Part shown: in pieces, positions 30,323 through 38,942 of the stretch
How the letters are laid out: each line of letters begins with the position of its first letter
Numbering within the stretch: position 1 is the first letter of the stretch
Assembly (NCBI RefSeq): GCF_018070045.1
Contig: NZ_JAGPYK010000009.1
Coordinates: 124,001 to 188,000 of the forward strand
Origin: Micromonospora sp. U21
GTDB taxonomy: Bacteria; Actinomycetota; Actinomycetes; Mycobacteriales; Micromonosporaceae
Direction: 5' to 3'
Length of the DNA: 64,000 nt
Position numbers and translations under genes: made by a program
Notes under the pieces: generated by a model
Told to the model about the DNA's origin: nothing
The model's input: only the letters and a program-made list of their open reading frames with translations
The model's database searches: none

Positions 30323-31270
30323 TCAGGCGTAACGGGCGGCCACCAGTGACCAGTCGTAGGTTGCCCGGATCCAGTTGCGCCGGGCGGCGAGCGCCGAGCG
30401 CAACCCCTCGTCCCCACTGGTCAGCAGTGCGTCCTCCGCGGTCAGGTACGCCGCCAGCCCCTGGTTGAACCGGGCCGCCGCCGCCCGCAGCGCACCCGGC
30501 TCGTCCGTGTCGGTCTCCTGGGCGATCACCGTCACCAGGTTGTGCGCGTCCGGGTCGGCCCGGCTCTCCTTGCCGTAGGAGAAGAGGTCGTTGCACCAGC
30601 AGACCAGGTCCACCGCCAGCAGGTCCAGGGCGGCCAGCGCCGGGTCGGCGTGCCGTCCCGGCTCGGGTGGCTCACCGGACGCCAGTTCGGTCAGGGTGAG
30701 GCAGGGGCGCGCGCCGCCGATGTGTCGGCGCAGTTGGACGTACTCCGCCACCTCGGGCACCCGCCGGCGCTCCCGGTTGGCCGCCTCCCAGAGCAGCGCC
30801 AGCAGGTACTCCCGTACCTGGCTGACGAACCGCAGCAGCAGCGCCGGGCGGTCGTGCAGCCGGGTCCGGCGGCACAGGTCGTGCAGCGCGTCACCCAGCG
30901 GCCCCGCGGCGGGCGGTACGACGTCCGGGTCGCCGCAGCGGTCCAGCACGTCGAGGAGGGTGCCGATCGCCGGGGCGAGCCGGCCCGGGTCGGCGCCGAG
31001 GCCGTCCTCGTCGCAGGCGTCGTCCATCACGAAGAGCCAGGAGATCAGGTCGGTGAGCAGCCGCAGCCCGTCCGCCGACCCGTCGGGGCAGGCCCGCCCG
31101 GCGAGGCCGGCGGCGTCGGCACGCTGCAGTCGATGGACCCGATGGCTGGAATCGATCAGCCCGAACGCGCGCGCCCACTCGACGCTCTCGCCCGCCACCC
31201 GATCCGTGGCTTCATGGCGCCCCGCGGGAAACGGGGGCTCCCGCAGCGCCGAGATCGCGAAAGTCCGCAT
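30323..31270 (-). CDS. Class I terpene synthase, stand-alone
   Basis: A 315-residue bacterial class I terpene cyclase. Metal-binding motifs are clear: DDACDE (aspartate-rich, DDXXD) near residue 85 and NDLFSYGKE (NSE triad) near 230. RRHIGGARPCL before the NSE triad supplies the pyrophosphate-sensing region, and the C-terminal RY pair is present (VAARYA). Likely substrate is geranyl, farnesyl or geranylgeranyl diphosphate; product unpredictable. No methyltransferase, P450 or prenyltransferase gene is adjacent, so it is an orphan. ATG 31270 is preferred; a GTG 24 bases upstream is possible. Confidence 0.88.
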   Translation of the reverse strand: MRTFAISALREPPFPAGRHEATDRVAGESVEWARAFGLIDSSHRVHRLQRADAAGLAGRACPDGSADGLRLLTDLISWLFVMDDACDEDGLGADPGRLAPAIGTLLDVLDRCGDPDVVPPAAGPLGDALHDLCRRTRLHDRPALLLRFVSQVREYLLALLWEAANRERRRVPEVAEYVQLRRHIGGARPCLTLTELASGEPPEPGRHADPALAALDLLAVDLVCWCNDLFSYGKESRADPDAHNLVTVIAQETDTDEPGALRAAAARFNQGLAAYLTAEDALLTSGDEGLRSALAARRNWIRATYDWSLVAARYA

Positions 31271-31376
31271 AGTACGCCCCCACTCGTGCCGCACCGGCGC
31301 GGAACGGCGCGGTGAAGCGTACGGGAGAAGGGATCGTTCCGCGTCGCTGGGCGCGACGCTTTCCCATGGAGAGAGC

Positions 31377-31402
31377 GTGACCGTTTAAGTACAGACAGTC
31401 AC
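31377..31402. promoter_or_regulatory. Imperfect inverted repeat upstream of the terpene synthase gene
   Basis: GTGACCGTTT (31377-31386) is matched at 8 of 10 positions by the complement of AGACAGTCAC (31393-31402). It overlaps the stop of the neighbouring minus-strand gene and lies about 105 bases before the terpene synthase start. It could be an operator or a weak terminator. Confidence 0.35.
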
Positions 31403-32028
31403 ATGCCCAGGCTGGCGTTGCGGAGCAGTCGCGCGGACGCCGCCGGGCCGTCCAGCTGGACGCGGGCCACCCGTTGCCGGCCGGAGAGGAACAGGGCCAA
31501 CTCGGCCGGGGCGCCAACCACCCGCAGCCGCTCGCCGCCGCGGCCGGTGGAGATCTCGCCGTACCCCGGCGCCTGCACGTACAGGTCCGCCGGAAAGCGG
31601 CGCAGGACCAGTCGGGCCAGCGGGGCGGCCCGCTTCCAGAGCGCGGCCTGCAGGCCGGGTGACAGATCGCGCGGCAACCACCCGGACCCGGCGCGCCGCA
31701 CGTCCTCGTGGTGGATGAAGAACTCCAGCGTGTTGACCAGTTCGTCGGTCACCGGGTTGCTGACCGGGCTCCACACCGGCGGCCGGCGCACCTGCGCCAC
31801 CAGGTCGGCGTAGGGCCGGGCGGCAAGACGGCGACGGACCCGTTCGGCGTACCCGCGCAGCGGGGCCAGCATGATTCCGCTGGCCGCGTCCGGGCGGCGC
31901 TCCCGCAGCACCAGATGCGCGGCGAGGTCACGGGTCGCCCAGCCCTCGTTGATCGTCGGCGCGTTCGGCCCGAGGGCCAGCAGGAGATCGGCCAGCGCCT
32001 CGCGCTCGGCTCGGGCGTACCGCGGCAT
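31399..32028 (-). CDS. TIGR03085-type metal-binding protein (maleylpyruvate isomerase/DinB-like)
   Basis: A 209-residue protein of the DinB/maleylpyruvate isomerase-like four-helix class, closest by eye to TIGR03085. It begins MPRYARAEREALADLLLALGP, with TRDLAAHLVLRERRPDAA and a metal-site-like FFIHHEDVRR in the middle. A small C-terminal domain contains RVVGAPAELALFLSGR. Function unknown; relatives bind divalent metal and sometimes mycothiol. TACGAT six bases upstream of the ATG indicates a leaderless transcript. Its stop lies about 129 bases upstream of the terpene synthase start on the same strand. Confidence 0.83.
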   Translation of the reverse strand: MPRYARAEREALADLLLALGPNAPTINEGWATRDLAAHLVLRERRPDAASGIMLAPLRGYAERVRRRLAARPYADLVAQVRRPPVWSPVSNPVTDELVNTLEFFIHHEDVRRAGSGWLPRDLSPGLQAALWKRAAPLARLVLRRFPADLYVQAPGYGEISTGRGGERLRVVGAPAELALFLSGRQRVARVQLDGPAASARLLRNASLGM

Positions 32029-32034
32029 GGCCCG

Positions 32035-32040
32035 ATCGTA
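32035..32040 (-). promoter_or_regulatory. -10 element for the TIGR03085-type gene
   Basis: TACGAT on the minus strand, six bases before the ATG at 32028; leaderless spacing. Confidence 0.55.
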
Positions 32041-32202
32041 GGCCCGCGGGCCTGCCCGCGCCCGCCGGCGGACACGCGCTCGGCATGGCACGTCTCGTCG
32101 CCCTCCGGTACGTGATGGTCGACATATGCGGTCCGGGTCGGCGGGGGTGGTCCGGACCGGTAAGGATGAGGGAGATACTTGTGGCTTACGGCGGGGGAGA
32201 GC

Positions 32203-34086
32203 GTGGCGAGCAAGACAAGTCGGGATGTGCTCGGCCGGGGGCTGGGGGTCCTCCGGCAGGCGATCCGGGAGCAGCCACGGATCTTCGCGGTGGCGGTGGT
32301 CGGCAGCGTGCTGTTCGGCTCGATGGTCATCGTCAGCGCGTACGTGGTCGGCGGGGTCGTCGGCGACGTGGTGGTGCCGGCCATCGCGCGGGGCGAGGTG
32401 GCCACCGGCAGCCTGGCGCTGGCCGCGATCGCCCTGTTCGGCATCAGCGTGCTGCGGGTGGTGGGCATCTTCGGCCGCCGGCTCGGTGCCGGCTACATGC
32501 AGTACCGCCTCCAGGCCGCCTACCGCCGCCGGGTCACCCGCCGCTACCTGGACCTGCCGCTGTCCTGGCACCACCGCAACGCCACCGGCACCCTGCTCTC
32601 CAACGCCAACTCGGACGTCGAGGCGGCGTGGTACCCGATCGCGCCGCTGCCCTTCGCGGTCGGCACCCTGGTGATGCTGGTCGGCGCGATCGTCTCGCTG
32701 TTCGCCACCGACTGGGCGCTGGCCCTGGTCGGCCTCGCGGTCTTTCCCGCGCTGTTCGCGCTCAACGTGGTCTACTCCCGCCGCATGGCGCCCCGGCAGG
32801 CCCGGGCGCAGCGGCTGCGCGCCGAGGTCAGCGGGATCGCCCACGAGAGCTTCGACGGCGCCATGGTGGTCAAGACGATGGGCCGTGAGGCGCAGGAGAC
32901 CGCCCGGTTCGCCGGCCGGGCCGGCGAGCTGCGCGACGCGCTGATCGCGGTCGGTCGGCTGCGCGGCGTCTTCGATCCGCTGCTGGAGACGCTGCCCAGC
33001 CTCGGCACCCTGGCGGTGCTGGTCGTCGGGGCGTTCCGGCTGCGCCAGGGCGCGATCAGCGTCACCGAACTGGTCAGCGTGGCGTTCCTCTTCACCGTGC
33101 TGGCCTTTCCGGTGCGGGCCATCGGCTGGGTGCTGGCCGAACTGCCGCGCAGCGTCGCCGGCTGGGACCGGGTCCGCCGGGTGCTCGACGCCACCGGCGA
33201 GATGCCGTACGGGCGGCGGGTGCTCGACCCGGCCACCGCGGGCCCGGCCACCCTCACCTTCACCGACGTGCACTTCTCCTACCCGCCGGCCGAGGCGCAC
33301 GAGCCCGGCGCGCAGGTGCTCGGTGAGGTCGGCTTCACGGTGCCCGCCGGGCGGACGGTGGCCCTGGTGGGGCCGACCGGCGCCGGGAAGTCCACCATCG
33401 CCTCGCTGGCGGTGCGCCTGGTCGACCCGGACACCGGCATCGTCCGGCTGGACGGGCTGGACACGCGCGAGCTGACTGCCGCGTCGCTGGCCGGCACGGT
33501 CGCCCTAGTCGCCCAGGTGCCGTTCGTCTTCGACGACACGGTTCGCGCCAACATCGCCCTCGACCGGCCGGGCATCGACGACGAGGACGTCTGGGCGGCG
33601 CTGCGGCTGGCCGAGGCGGACGGGTTCGTCGCGGCGCTGCCCGACGGTCTGGACACGATGGTCGGCGAGCGGGGCACCTCGCTCTCCGGCGGGCAGCGGC
33701 AGCGGCTCACCCTGGCCCGCGCGCTGGCCGGCCGGCCGCGCCTGCTGGTGCTCGACGACGCGACGAGCGCGGTGGACCCCCGGGTGGAGGCGGCCATCCT
33801 GGCCGGTCTGCGCTCGTCGGCGGGTGAGCCGGGGGTGCCGGCCGCGTCGATCCTGGTCGTGGCGTACCGCCGGGCCACCATCGCGCTGGCCGACGAGGTC
33901 ATCTACGTGGAGCAGGGGCGGGTGATCGCCCGGGGCACGCACACCGAGCTGTTGGCCACCGTGCCCGGCTACGTCGACCTGGTCACCGCCTACGAGCAGG
34001 CGGAGGTCGAGCGCGCGCAGGAGCGTCCGTACGAGGACGAGGTCGCGCCGCTGCCCTCGGGCCTGGAAATCGAGGTGGACCGGTGA
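32203..34086 (+). CDS. ABC exporter half A (permease-ATPase, degenerate site subunit)
   Basis: A 627-residue type IV ABC half-transporter: six membrane helices (about 20-300) and a nucleotide-binding domain (350-590). Walker A is GPTGAGKST (about 390), signature LSGGQRQR (about 494) is canonical, but Walker B ends LVLDDATSAVD, with Asp in place of the catalytic Glu. The switch His is Tyr (VVAYRR). Such a subunit supplies the inactive site of a heterodimer with the next gene. GTG 32203 follows GGGGGAGA; an upstream TTG is less likely. It overlaps the partner gene by four bases. Confidence 0.9.
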   Translation: MASKTSRDVLGRGLGVLRQAIREQPRIFAVAVVGSVLFGSMVIVSAYVVGGVVGDVVVPAIARGEVATGSLALAAIALFGISVLRVVGIFGRRLGAGYMQYRLQAAYRRRVTRRYLDLPLSWHHRNATGTLLSNANSDVEAAWYPIAPLPFAVGTLVMLVGAIVSLFATDWALALVGLAVFPALFALNVVYSRRMAPRQARAQRLRAEVSGIAHESFDGAMVVKTMGREAQETARFAGRAGELRDALIAVGRLRGVFDPLLETLPSLGTLAVLVVGAFRLRQGAISVTELVSVAFLFTVLAFPVRAIGWVLAELPRSVAGWDRVRRVLDATGEMPYGRRVLDPATAGPATLTFTDVHFSYPPAEAHEPGAQVLGEVGFTVPAGRTVALVGPTGAGKSTIASLAVRLVDPDTGIVRLDGLDTRELTAASLAGTVALVAQVPFVFDDTVRANIALDRPGIDDEDVWAALRLAEADGFVAALPDGLDTMVGERGTSLSGGQRQRLTLARALAGRPRLLVLDDATSAVDPRVEAAILAGLRSSAGEPGVPAASILVVAYRRATIALADEVIYVEQGRVIARGTHTELLATVPGYVDLVTAYEQAEVERAQERPYEDEVAPLPSGLEIEVDR

Positions 34087-35864
34087 GCGCGAAGACGGAT
34101 GAGCGGGACGAGCGGGCCGAGACGACCTGGCAGACCCTGCGGCGGGGGTTGTCGCTCTCGCCGGAGCTGCGGACCGGGCTGGCGGGCACCCTGGCCCTGG
34201 CGCTGGTCTACATGGTCGGCCGGGTCGCCGTGCCGGTCGCCGTGCAGCAGGGCATCGACCGCGGCATCGTCGGTGGTCTGAACCTGAACGTGGTCTGGTC
34301 GGTGGTGGTGATCACCGCCGCGATCCTCATGGTCACCACGCTCTGCGGCTACCTGATGATGCGCCGGTTGTTCACCGTCAGCGAGACGGCGCTGGCCAAC
34401 GTGCGGACGAGGGCGTTCCGGCACGTGCACGACCTGTCGATGCTGCACCAGCAGTCGGAGCGGCGCGGGTCGCTGGTCTCCCGGGTGACCAGCGACGTCG
34501 ACCAGATCACCCAGTTCCTCCAGTGGGGTGGGGTGATCCTGCTGGTCAACCTCGGCCAGCTGGTGGTCACCACGATCGTCATGCTCGCGTACTCCTGGCA
34601 GTTGACCCTGGTGGTGCTGGTGGCGTTCCTGCCGGCGGTGTTCATCATCCGGCAGCTGCAACGTCGCCTCGGCGCGGCGTACGCGACGGTGCGTCAGCGC
34701 ACCGGCACGCTGCTCGGCGCGATCGGTGAGAGCGTGGTGGGCGCGCCGGTGATCCGGGCGTACGGGATCGCGGGGCGCACCGCGCGGCGGCTGGACGAGG
34801 CCATCGACAGCCAGCGCCTGGCGCAGCAGCGGGCGATCCGGATCAGCATCGTGGGCAGCTCGGTCGGCGAGCTGGCCGCCGGGGTGGCGCTGGCCGGCGT
34901 GGTGGTGCTCGGGGTGACGCTGGGGGTGGACGGCACGCTGTCGATCGGCCAGCTGACCGCGTTCCTCTTCCTGGTGACGCTCTTCATCCAGCCGGTGCAG
35001 ATCGCCACCGAGGTGCTCAACGAGGCGCAGAACGCGATCGCGGGCTGGCGCCGGGTGCTCGACGTGCTGGACGTCGCCCCCGACGTGGCCGACCCGGGGG
35101 AGCAGGGGCGGGAGCTGCCGGGCGGGCCACTGGACATCCGGTTCGCCGGGGTGCGGTTCGCCTATCCGGCCGGCCCTCCGGTGCTGCACGACATCGACCT
35201 GGAGATCCCGGCGAAGAGCCGGGTGGCGGTGGTCGGCGAGACCGGCAGCGGCAAGACCACCTTCGCGAAGCTGCTCACCCGGTTGATGGATCCGTCGGAG
35301 GGTGCCGTGCTGCTGTCCGGGGTGCCGCTGGCGGAGGTCCGGTTCGACTCGCTGCGCTCCCGTGTGGTGATGGTCCCGCAGGACGGGTTCCTCTTCGACG
35401 CGACGGTGGGGGACAACGTCCGGTTCGCCCGGCCGGAGCTGACCGACGAGCAGCTCAGCGCCGCCTTCACCGAGCTGGGCCTGGCGGACTGGCTGGACGG
35501 CCTGCCGGCCGGCCTGGACACTCCGGTCGGCGAGCGCGGTGAGGCGCTCAGCGTCGGGGAGCGGCAGCTGGTCGCGCTGGCGCGGGCGTACGTGGCCGAC
35601 CCGGACCTGCTGGTGCTGGACGAGGCGACCAGCGCGGTGGACCCGGCGACCGAGGTGCGCCTGCAACGCACCCTGGACGCGGTCACCCGAGGTCGCACCA
35701 CCCTGGCCATCGCGCACCGGCTCTCCACGGCGCAGGCCGCCGACGAGGTGATCGTGGTCGATCGGGGGCGGATCGTGCAGCGTGGCCCGCACGACGAGCT
35801 GGTCCGCGACGCCGACTCGACCTACGGTCTGCTCTACGCCTCCTGGCTGGAGCAGACCCGGTAA
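34083..35864 (+). CDS. ABC exporter half B (permease-ATPase, catalytic site subunit)
   Basis: A 593-residue partner of the preceding gene. It has six membrane helices, Walker A GETGSGKTT (about 385), Walker B LLVLDEATSAVD with catalytic Glu, and an intact switch His (AIAHRLST), but its signature is altered to LSVGERQ. Together the two subunits make one consensus site (this Walker pair with LSGGQ of half A) and one degenerate site, the pattern of asymmetric exporters such as TM287/288 or BmrCD. Substrate (drug, lipid or peptide) cannot be read. GTG overlaps half A by GTGA. Confidence 0.92.
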   Translation: MSAKTDERDERAETTWQTLRRGLSLSPELRTGLAGTLALALVYMVGRVAVPVAVQQGIDRGIVGGLNLNVVWSVVVITAAILMVTTLCGYLMMRRLFTVSETALANVRTRAFRHVHDLSMLHQQSERRGSLVSRVTSDVDQITQFLQWGGVILLVNLGQLVVTTIVMLAYSWQLTLVVLVAFLPAVFIIRQLQRRLGAAYATVRQRTGTLLGAIGESVVGAPVIRAYGIAGRTARRLDEAIDSQRLAQQRAIRISIVGSSVGELAAGVALAGVVVLGVTLGVDGTLSIGQLTAFLFLVTLFIQPVQIATEVLNEAQNAIAGWRRVLDVLDVAPDVADPGEQGRELPGGPLDIRFAGVRFAYPAGPPVLHDIDLEIPAKSRVAVVGETGSGKTTFAKLLTRLMDPSEGAVLLSGVPLAEVRFDSLRSRVVMVPQDGFLFDATVGDNVRFARPELTDEQLSAAFTELGLADWLDGLPAGLDTPVGERGEALSVGERQLVALARAYVADPDLLVLDEATSAVDPATEVRLQRTLDAVTRGRTTLAIAHRLSTAQAADEVIVVDRGRIVQRGPHDELVRDADSTYGLLYASWLEQTR

Positions 35865-35917
35865 CGGACCGGCGTCCACCTGCACCGGGATGGCTGGACG
35901 CCGCCGGCCGAGTGCTC

Positions 35918-35947
35918 TACGCTCCGAGTTAGGTAAGCCTAACCTCT
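35918..35947 (+). promoter_or_regulatory. Iron box (DtxR/IdeR type) over the DUF2470 promoter
   Basis: TTAGGTAAGCCTAACCTCT (35929-35947) matches the 19-base iron box at about 15 positions, with inverted arms TTAGG/CCTAA. A TACGCT -10 (35918-35923) lies six bases upstream, so the box covers the likely transcription start. Iron-loaded DtxR/IdeR would repress the gene. Confidence 0.75.
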
Positions 35948-35962
35948 GAAGGAGGTCGCGCC

Positions 35963-36712
35963 ATGCGGCCCAGCCCCGCCGAGATCGTTCGTACCCTCGT
36001 CGCCGGCCGGCTGCCCGGTCTCGTCCACCTGGCCCACCGGCCGGGCCCGCACCACGCCCGGCACGTGACCGACCCGGACGGTCGGGTGCTGCTGCTGGTC
36101 CCGGTGGCCAGCCACCTGGCCGCCGCACTGCGGCCGGCCGCCGGGGGCGCCGACGTCGCGGTGGTGCTCGACGTGCTCGACCTGCCACCCGCGGCCGGCG
36201 CCCCGGGGCTCGGGCGGGCCTGGGTCTCCGGATGGGCCGCCGAGCTGCACGGCGCCGAGGCCCGCCGCGCGGCGGTCGACTTCGCCGTGGTGGAGCCGAC
36301 CGGCGATCTGCTCGACCTGGGCGTCCGGTTCCGGCTGTTCCGCTTCGAGGTGGTCGAGGTCCGCTGGGAGCGGGCCGGCGCCGTGCAGCGGATCGACCCG
36401 GGGGAGTACGCCGAGGCAGAGCCGGACCCGGTGCATCCGGTCGAGGCGCGGCTGCTGGCCGACCTCACGGAGCGCGACGCCGGCCAGGTGACCGAGTACC
36501 TGCGTCGGCAGCTCGGGTTGACCGAGCAGACCCCGGACGGGCCGCCGCGGGTGGTGCGCATCGACCGCTACGGGCTGGTGGTCGCCCTCGGCCGTCCCGG
36601 CGCCCGGCGGCGGGTCCGGCTCGCCTTCCCGTGCCCGGTGGCCGACCCGGACGACCTGGTCCGGCTGCTTCCGCCGCTGCGCCGCCGTGCCGAGGCCCGT
36701 CCGCCGGGCTGA
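35963..36712 (+). CDS. DUF2470 domain protein, iron-regulated
   Basis: A 249-residue protein. The first 150 residues resemble a split-barrel flavin/heme-binding fold weakly, and the C-terminal third (about 155-235, PVHPVEARLLADLTERDAGQVTEYLRRQLG to VRLAFPCPVADPDDLVRLL) fits DUF2470, the module found at the end of HugZ-type heme-utilisation proteins. AAGGAGGT (35949-35956) gives a strong start at ATG 35963. The iron box next to it suggests a role in heme or siderophore iron handling. No conserved heme ligand could be assigned with certainty. Confidence 0.83.
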   Translation: MRPSPAEIVRTLVAGRLPGLVHLAHRPGPHHARHVTDPDGRVLLLVPVASHLAAALRPAAGGADVAVVLDVLDLPPAAGAPGLGRAWVSGWAAELHGAEARRAAVDFAVVEPTGDLLDLGVRFRLFRFEVVEVRWERAGAVQRIDPGEYAEAEPDPVHPVEARLLADLTERDAGQVTEYLRRQLGLTEQTPDGPPRVVRIDRYGLVVALGRPGARRRVRLAFPCPVADPDDLVRLLPPLRRRAEARPPG

Positions 36713-36715
36713 CCG

Positions 36716-36734
36716 CTCGCCGGCCCCCGGCGGG
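36716..36734. terminator. Bidirectional terminator between DUF2470 and tetR genes
   Basis: CGCCGG (36718-36723) and CCGGCG (36727-36732) close a three-base CCC loop; flanking C-G and T-G pairs extend the stem to 36716-36734. It starts within four bases of the DUF2470 stop and faces the convergent tetR stop. Confidence 0.6.
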
Positions 36735-36742
36735 TGCGGGCG

Positions 36743-37339
36743 CTACGCCGGCAGCGACCCGGTCAGGTACCGCTGCACGGTCGGGCCGATGGCCGCGACC
36801 AGCGTCTCCGGGTCGGCGGACGCCACCGGCTCCAGTCGGATCACGTGCCGCATCATGCCCAACCCGATCAGCTGGGTGGCGACCAGCGAGCCGCGCAGCG
36901 GCAGCTCGGCAGGGTCGACATCGAGCTGGTCGAGCACCCGGCGCAGCACCTGCGTGGTGATGAACTCGCGCAGCAACCGCGCCGTCCACTCGTTGCTCAC
37001 CGCAGAGCGCAGCAGGGCCACCCCGGCGCTGCCGACCGGCGAGTCCCAGACGCCGAGGAAGGTGCGGACCAGCCGCTCGCCGATCCCGTCCTGACCGCCC
37101 GCGAGCACCCTCGGCACCACCTCCCCCGGGTCGACGGGAAAGTTCATCGCGGCCAGGAAGAGCTGGTCCTTGCTGCCGAAGTAGTGGTGCACCAGCGCCG
37201 GGTCCACCCCGGCGGTGCCGGCGATGGCGCGGATCGAGGCCGCGTCGAAGCCACGCTCGGCGAACGCCGCCCGTGCCGCGTCGAGGATCGCCTCCCGGGT
37301 GCCCTGGTTGCCGGGTCGCCGGCCGGTCCGCCGCGCCAT
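36743..37339 (-). CDS. TetR family transcriptional regulator
   Basis: A 198-residue TetR repressor. The N-terminal helix-turn-helix spans about 12-58 (TREAILDAARAAFAERGFDAASIRAIAGTAGVDPALVHHYFGSKDQLFLAAM), read here in segments with the classic GFDAASIRAIA and LVHHYFGSK motifs. The ligand domain contains GLGMMRHVIRLEP and RYLTGSLPA. It lies 24 bases after the ABC-2 permease gene on the same strand, so it is probably the last gene of the ATPase-permease-tetR operon and regulates it, perhaps through the inverted repeat at 38943-38974. Confidence 0.93.
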   Translation of the reverse strand: MARRTGRRPGNQGTREAILDAARAAFAERGFDAASIRAIAGTAGVDPALVHHYFGSKDQLFLAAMNFPVDPGEVVPRVLAGGQDGIGERLVRTFLGVWDSPVGSAGVALLRSAVSNEWTARLLREFITTQVLRRVLDQLDVDPAELPLRGSLVATQLIGLGMMRHVIRLEPVASADPETLVAAIGPTVQRYLTGSLPA

Positions 37340-37363
37340 CGCCGCCCTTCGTTCGCCCGCCGG

Positions 37364-38119
37364 TCAGCCGCTCCGCCGGCGCAGGGTGGCCGCCGCGAGC
37401 ACCAGAGCCAGCACCACCGCACCGAGCACCACCACCACGTCCCGCCACATCGTGCCGGTCGGCTCGGCGTTGGCGCCGACCTCCTGCAACGCCTCGATGG
37501 CGTACGACAGCGGGAAGGCGTCGCTCAGCGCCTGGAGCCAGCCGGCCATCTGGTCGCGGGCCACGAACAGCCCGCAGAGCAGCAGCTGGGGGACCACCAC
37601 GACCGGCAGGAACTGTACTGCCTGGAACTCGGTGCGGGCGAAGGCGCTGCAGAACAGCCCGAGGGCGACGCCGAGCACCGCGTCGATCACGGCGATCCCG
37701 ATCACCAGCCCGCTGCTGCCGGCGGTGTCCAGGTCGAAGATCCAGTACGCCACACCGGCGGCGACCGCGGCCTGCACGGCGGCGGCCAGCCCGAAGGCGA
37801 TGCCGTAGCCGAAGAGCAGGTCGAGCTTGCCCAGCGGAGTGGTGAGCAGCCGCTCCAGGGTGCCGGACGTGCGCTCGCGGAGCATGGCGATGCTGGTCAC
37901 CAGGAACATGATCACGAACGGGAAGATGCCGAGCATCACCAGCGCGATCCGGTCGAACGCCGACGGCTGGCCGGGCGGGGTCGGCTGGTCGGCGTACATG
38001 AAGTAGACCAGGGTGAGCAGGGCGGACGGCACCACCACGAGCAGCGCGATGGTGCGCCGGTCGTGCCGGAGCTGGCGCAGGATGCGGCCCGTGGTGGCCG
38101 CCAGGATCCGCGGGTTCAT
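37364..38119 (-). CDS. ABC-2 type transporter permease
   Basis: A 251-residue integral membrane subunit with six helices of the ABC-2 (DrrB-like) exporter type. It begins MNPRILAATTGRILRQLRHD, has IFPFVIMFLVTSIAMLRERTSGTLERLL followed by TTPLGKLDLLFGYGIA (the cytoplasmic coupling segment) and ends in a helix with VLVLGAV-like hydrophobics. Its ATPase partner is the next gene upstream. The ATG overlaps the stop of the 20-codon reading frame in a dispersed junction element (ATGA). Confidence 0.9.
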   Translation of the reverse strand: MNPRILAATTGRILRQLRHDRRTIALLVVVPSALLTLVYFMYADQPTPPGQPSAFDRIALVMLGIFPFVIMFLVTSIAMLRERTSGTLERLLTTPLGKLDLLFGYGIAFGLAAAVQAAVAAGVAYWIFDLDTAGSSGLVIGIAVIDAVLGVALGLFCSAFARTEFQAVQFLPVVVVPQLLLCGLFVARDQMAGWLQALSDAFPLSYAIEALQEVGANAEPTGTMWRDVVVVLGAVVLALVLAAATLRRRSG

Positions 38120-38178
38120 GACATGTCTCCAGTTCGTGAACGCGGGGCTCGCAGGCCCGGCTCACTCCTCGCGCTCAC
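38116..38178 (-). repeat. Second copy of dispersed junction element, 20-codon coupled ORF
   Basis: On the minus strand GTGAGCGCGAGGAGTGAGC, then GCGAGCCCCGCG and TTCACGAA, link the ABC ATPase stop to the permease start. It reads as a 20-residue peptide beginning MSARS (GTG start), overlapping the ATPase stop as GTGA and the permease start as ATGA. It shares sequence and coupling geometry with the element at 20154-20213, though the two loci are unrelated. Confidence 0.7.
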
Positions 38179-38924
38179 GATGCCTCCCGTCCGGCCGTCG
38201 CAGCGGTGGGGCCCGACTCGCCGGCCCGGATCAGCCGCAGGAACGCCTCGTCGAGGTCGTCCACGCCAGCGGCGGCGCGGATCGCGGCCGGGCTGTCATC
38301 CGCGATCAGCCGTCCCTCCCGGATCAGCAGCAGGCGGTCGCAGCGGGCCGCCTCGTCCATCACGTGGCTGGACACCAGCAGGGTGGTGCCGGCGGCGGCC
38401 ATCGCGTGGAACCGGGCCCACAGGTCGGCCCGCAGCACCGGGTCCTGACCGACGGTCGGCTCGTCGAGGATGACCAGCTCCGGCTCACCGACGAGGGCGC
38501 AGGCCAGCGATGCCCGGCTGCGCTGGCCGCCGGACAGGGTGCCGACCAGCTGACCGGCCGCCCGGGCCAGCCCGACGTCGCTGATCGCCTGGTCGGCCTC
38601 GGCGCGACCCCGCCCGTGCAGGGCCGCGAAGTACCGGGCGTTCTCCCGCACGGTCAGGTCGGCGTAGACGCTCGGCGCCTGGGTCAGATAGCCCACCTGG
38701 TGCCGCAGCGCGGGGGAGCCGGCCGGCAGGCCCAGCACGGTGACCGTCCCGCCGGTGACCACCTGCACCCCGACGACCGCGCGCATGAACGTCGTCTTGC
38801 CGCTGCCGCTGGGGCCGAGCAGCCCGGTCACGGCACCGCGCGGGACGGTGCAGCTGATGCCGTCCAGCACCCGCCGCCCGCCCCGGTCCACGAGCAGGTC
38901 GTGGACCGCTATCGCGTCGTCCAT
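38175..38924 (-). CDS. ABC-2 exporter ATP-binding protein
   Basis: A 249-residue ATPase of the DrrA-like class. Walker [14 protein letters not shown] (about 36-48), Q-loop [11 protein letters not shown], signature [15 protein letters not shown], Walker [14 protein letters not shown] and switch SSHVMDEA are all intact. A short C-terminal regulatory extension ([11 protein letters not shown]) follows. ATG 38924 has GGAGG just upstream (38931-38935). It heads an operon with permease and tetR; resistance or antibiotic export is typical for this arrangement but not shown by sequence. Confidence 0.93.
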   Translation of the reverse strand: MDDAIAVHDLLVDRGGRRVLDGISCTVPRGAVTGLLGPSGSGKTTFMRAVVGVQVVTGGTVTVLGLPAGSPALRHQVGYLTQAPSVYADLTVRENARYFAALHGRGRAEADQAISDVGLARAAGQLVGTLSGGQRSRASLACALVGEPELVILDEPTVGQDPVLRADLWARFHAMAAAGTTLLVSSHVMDEAARCDRLLLIREGRLIADDSPAAIRAAAGVDDLDEAFLRLIRAGESGPTAATAGREAS

Positions 38925-38942
38925 CACGCACCTCCGGGGAAA

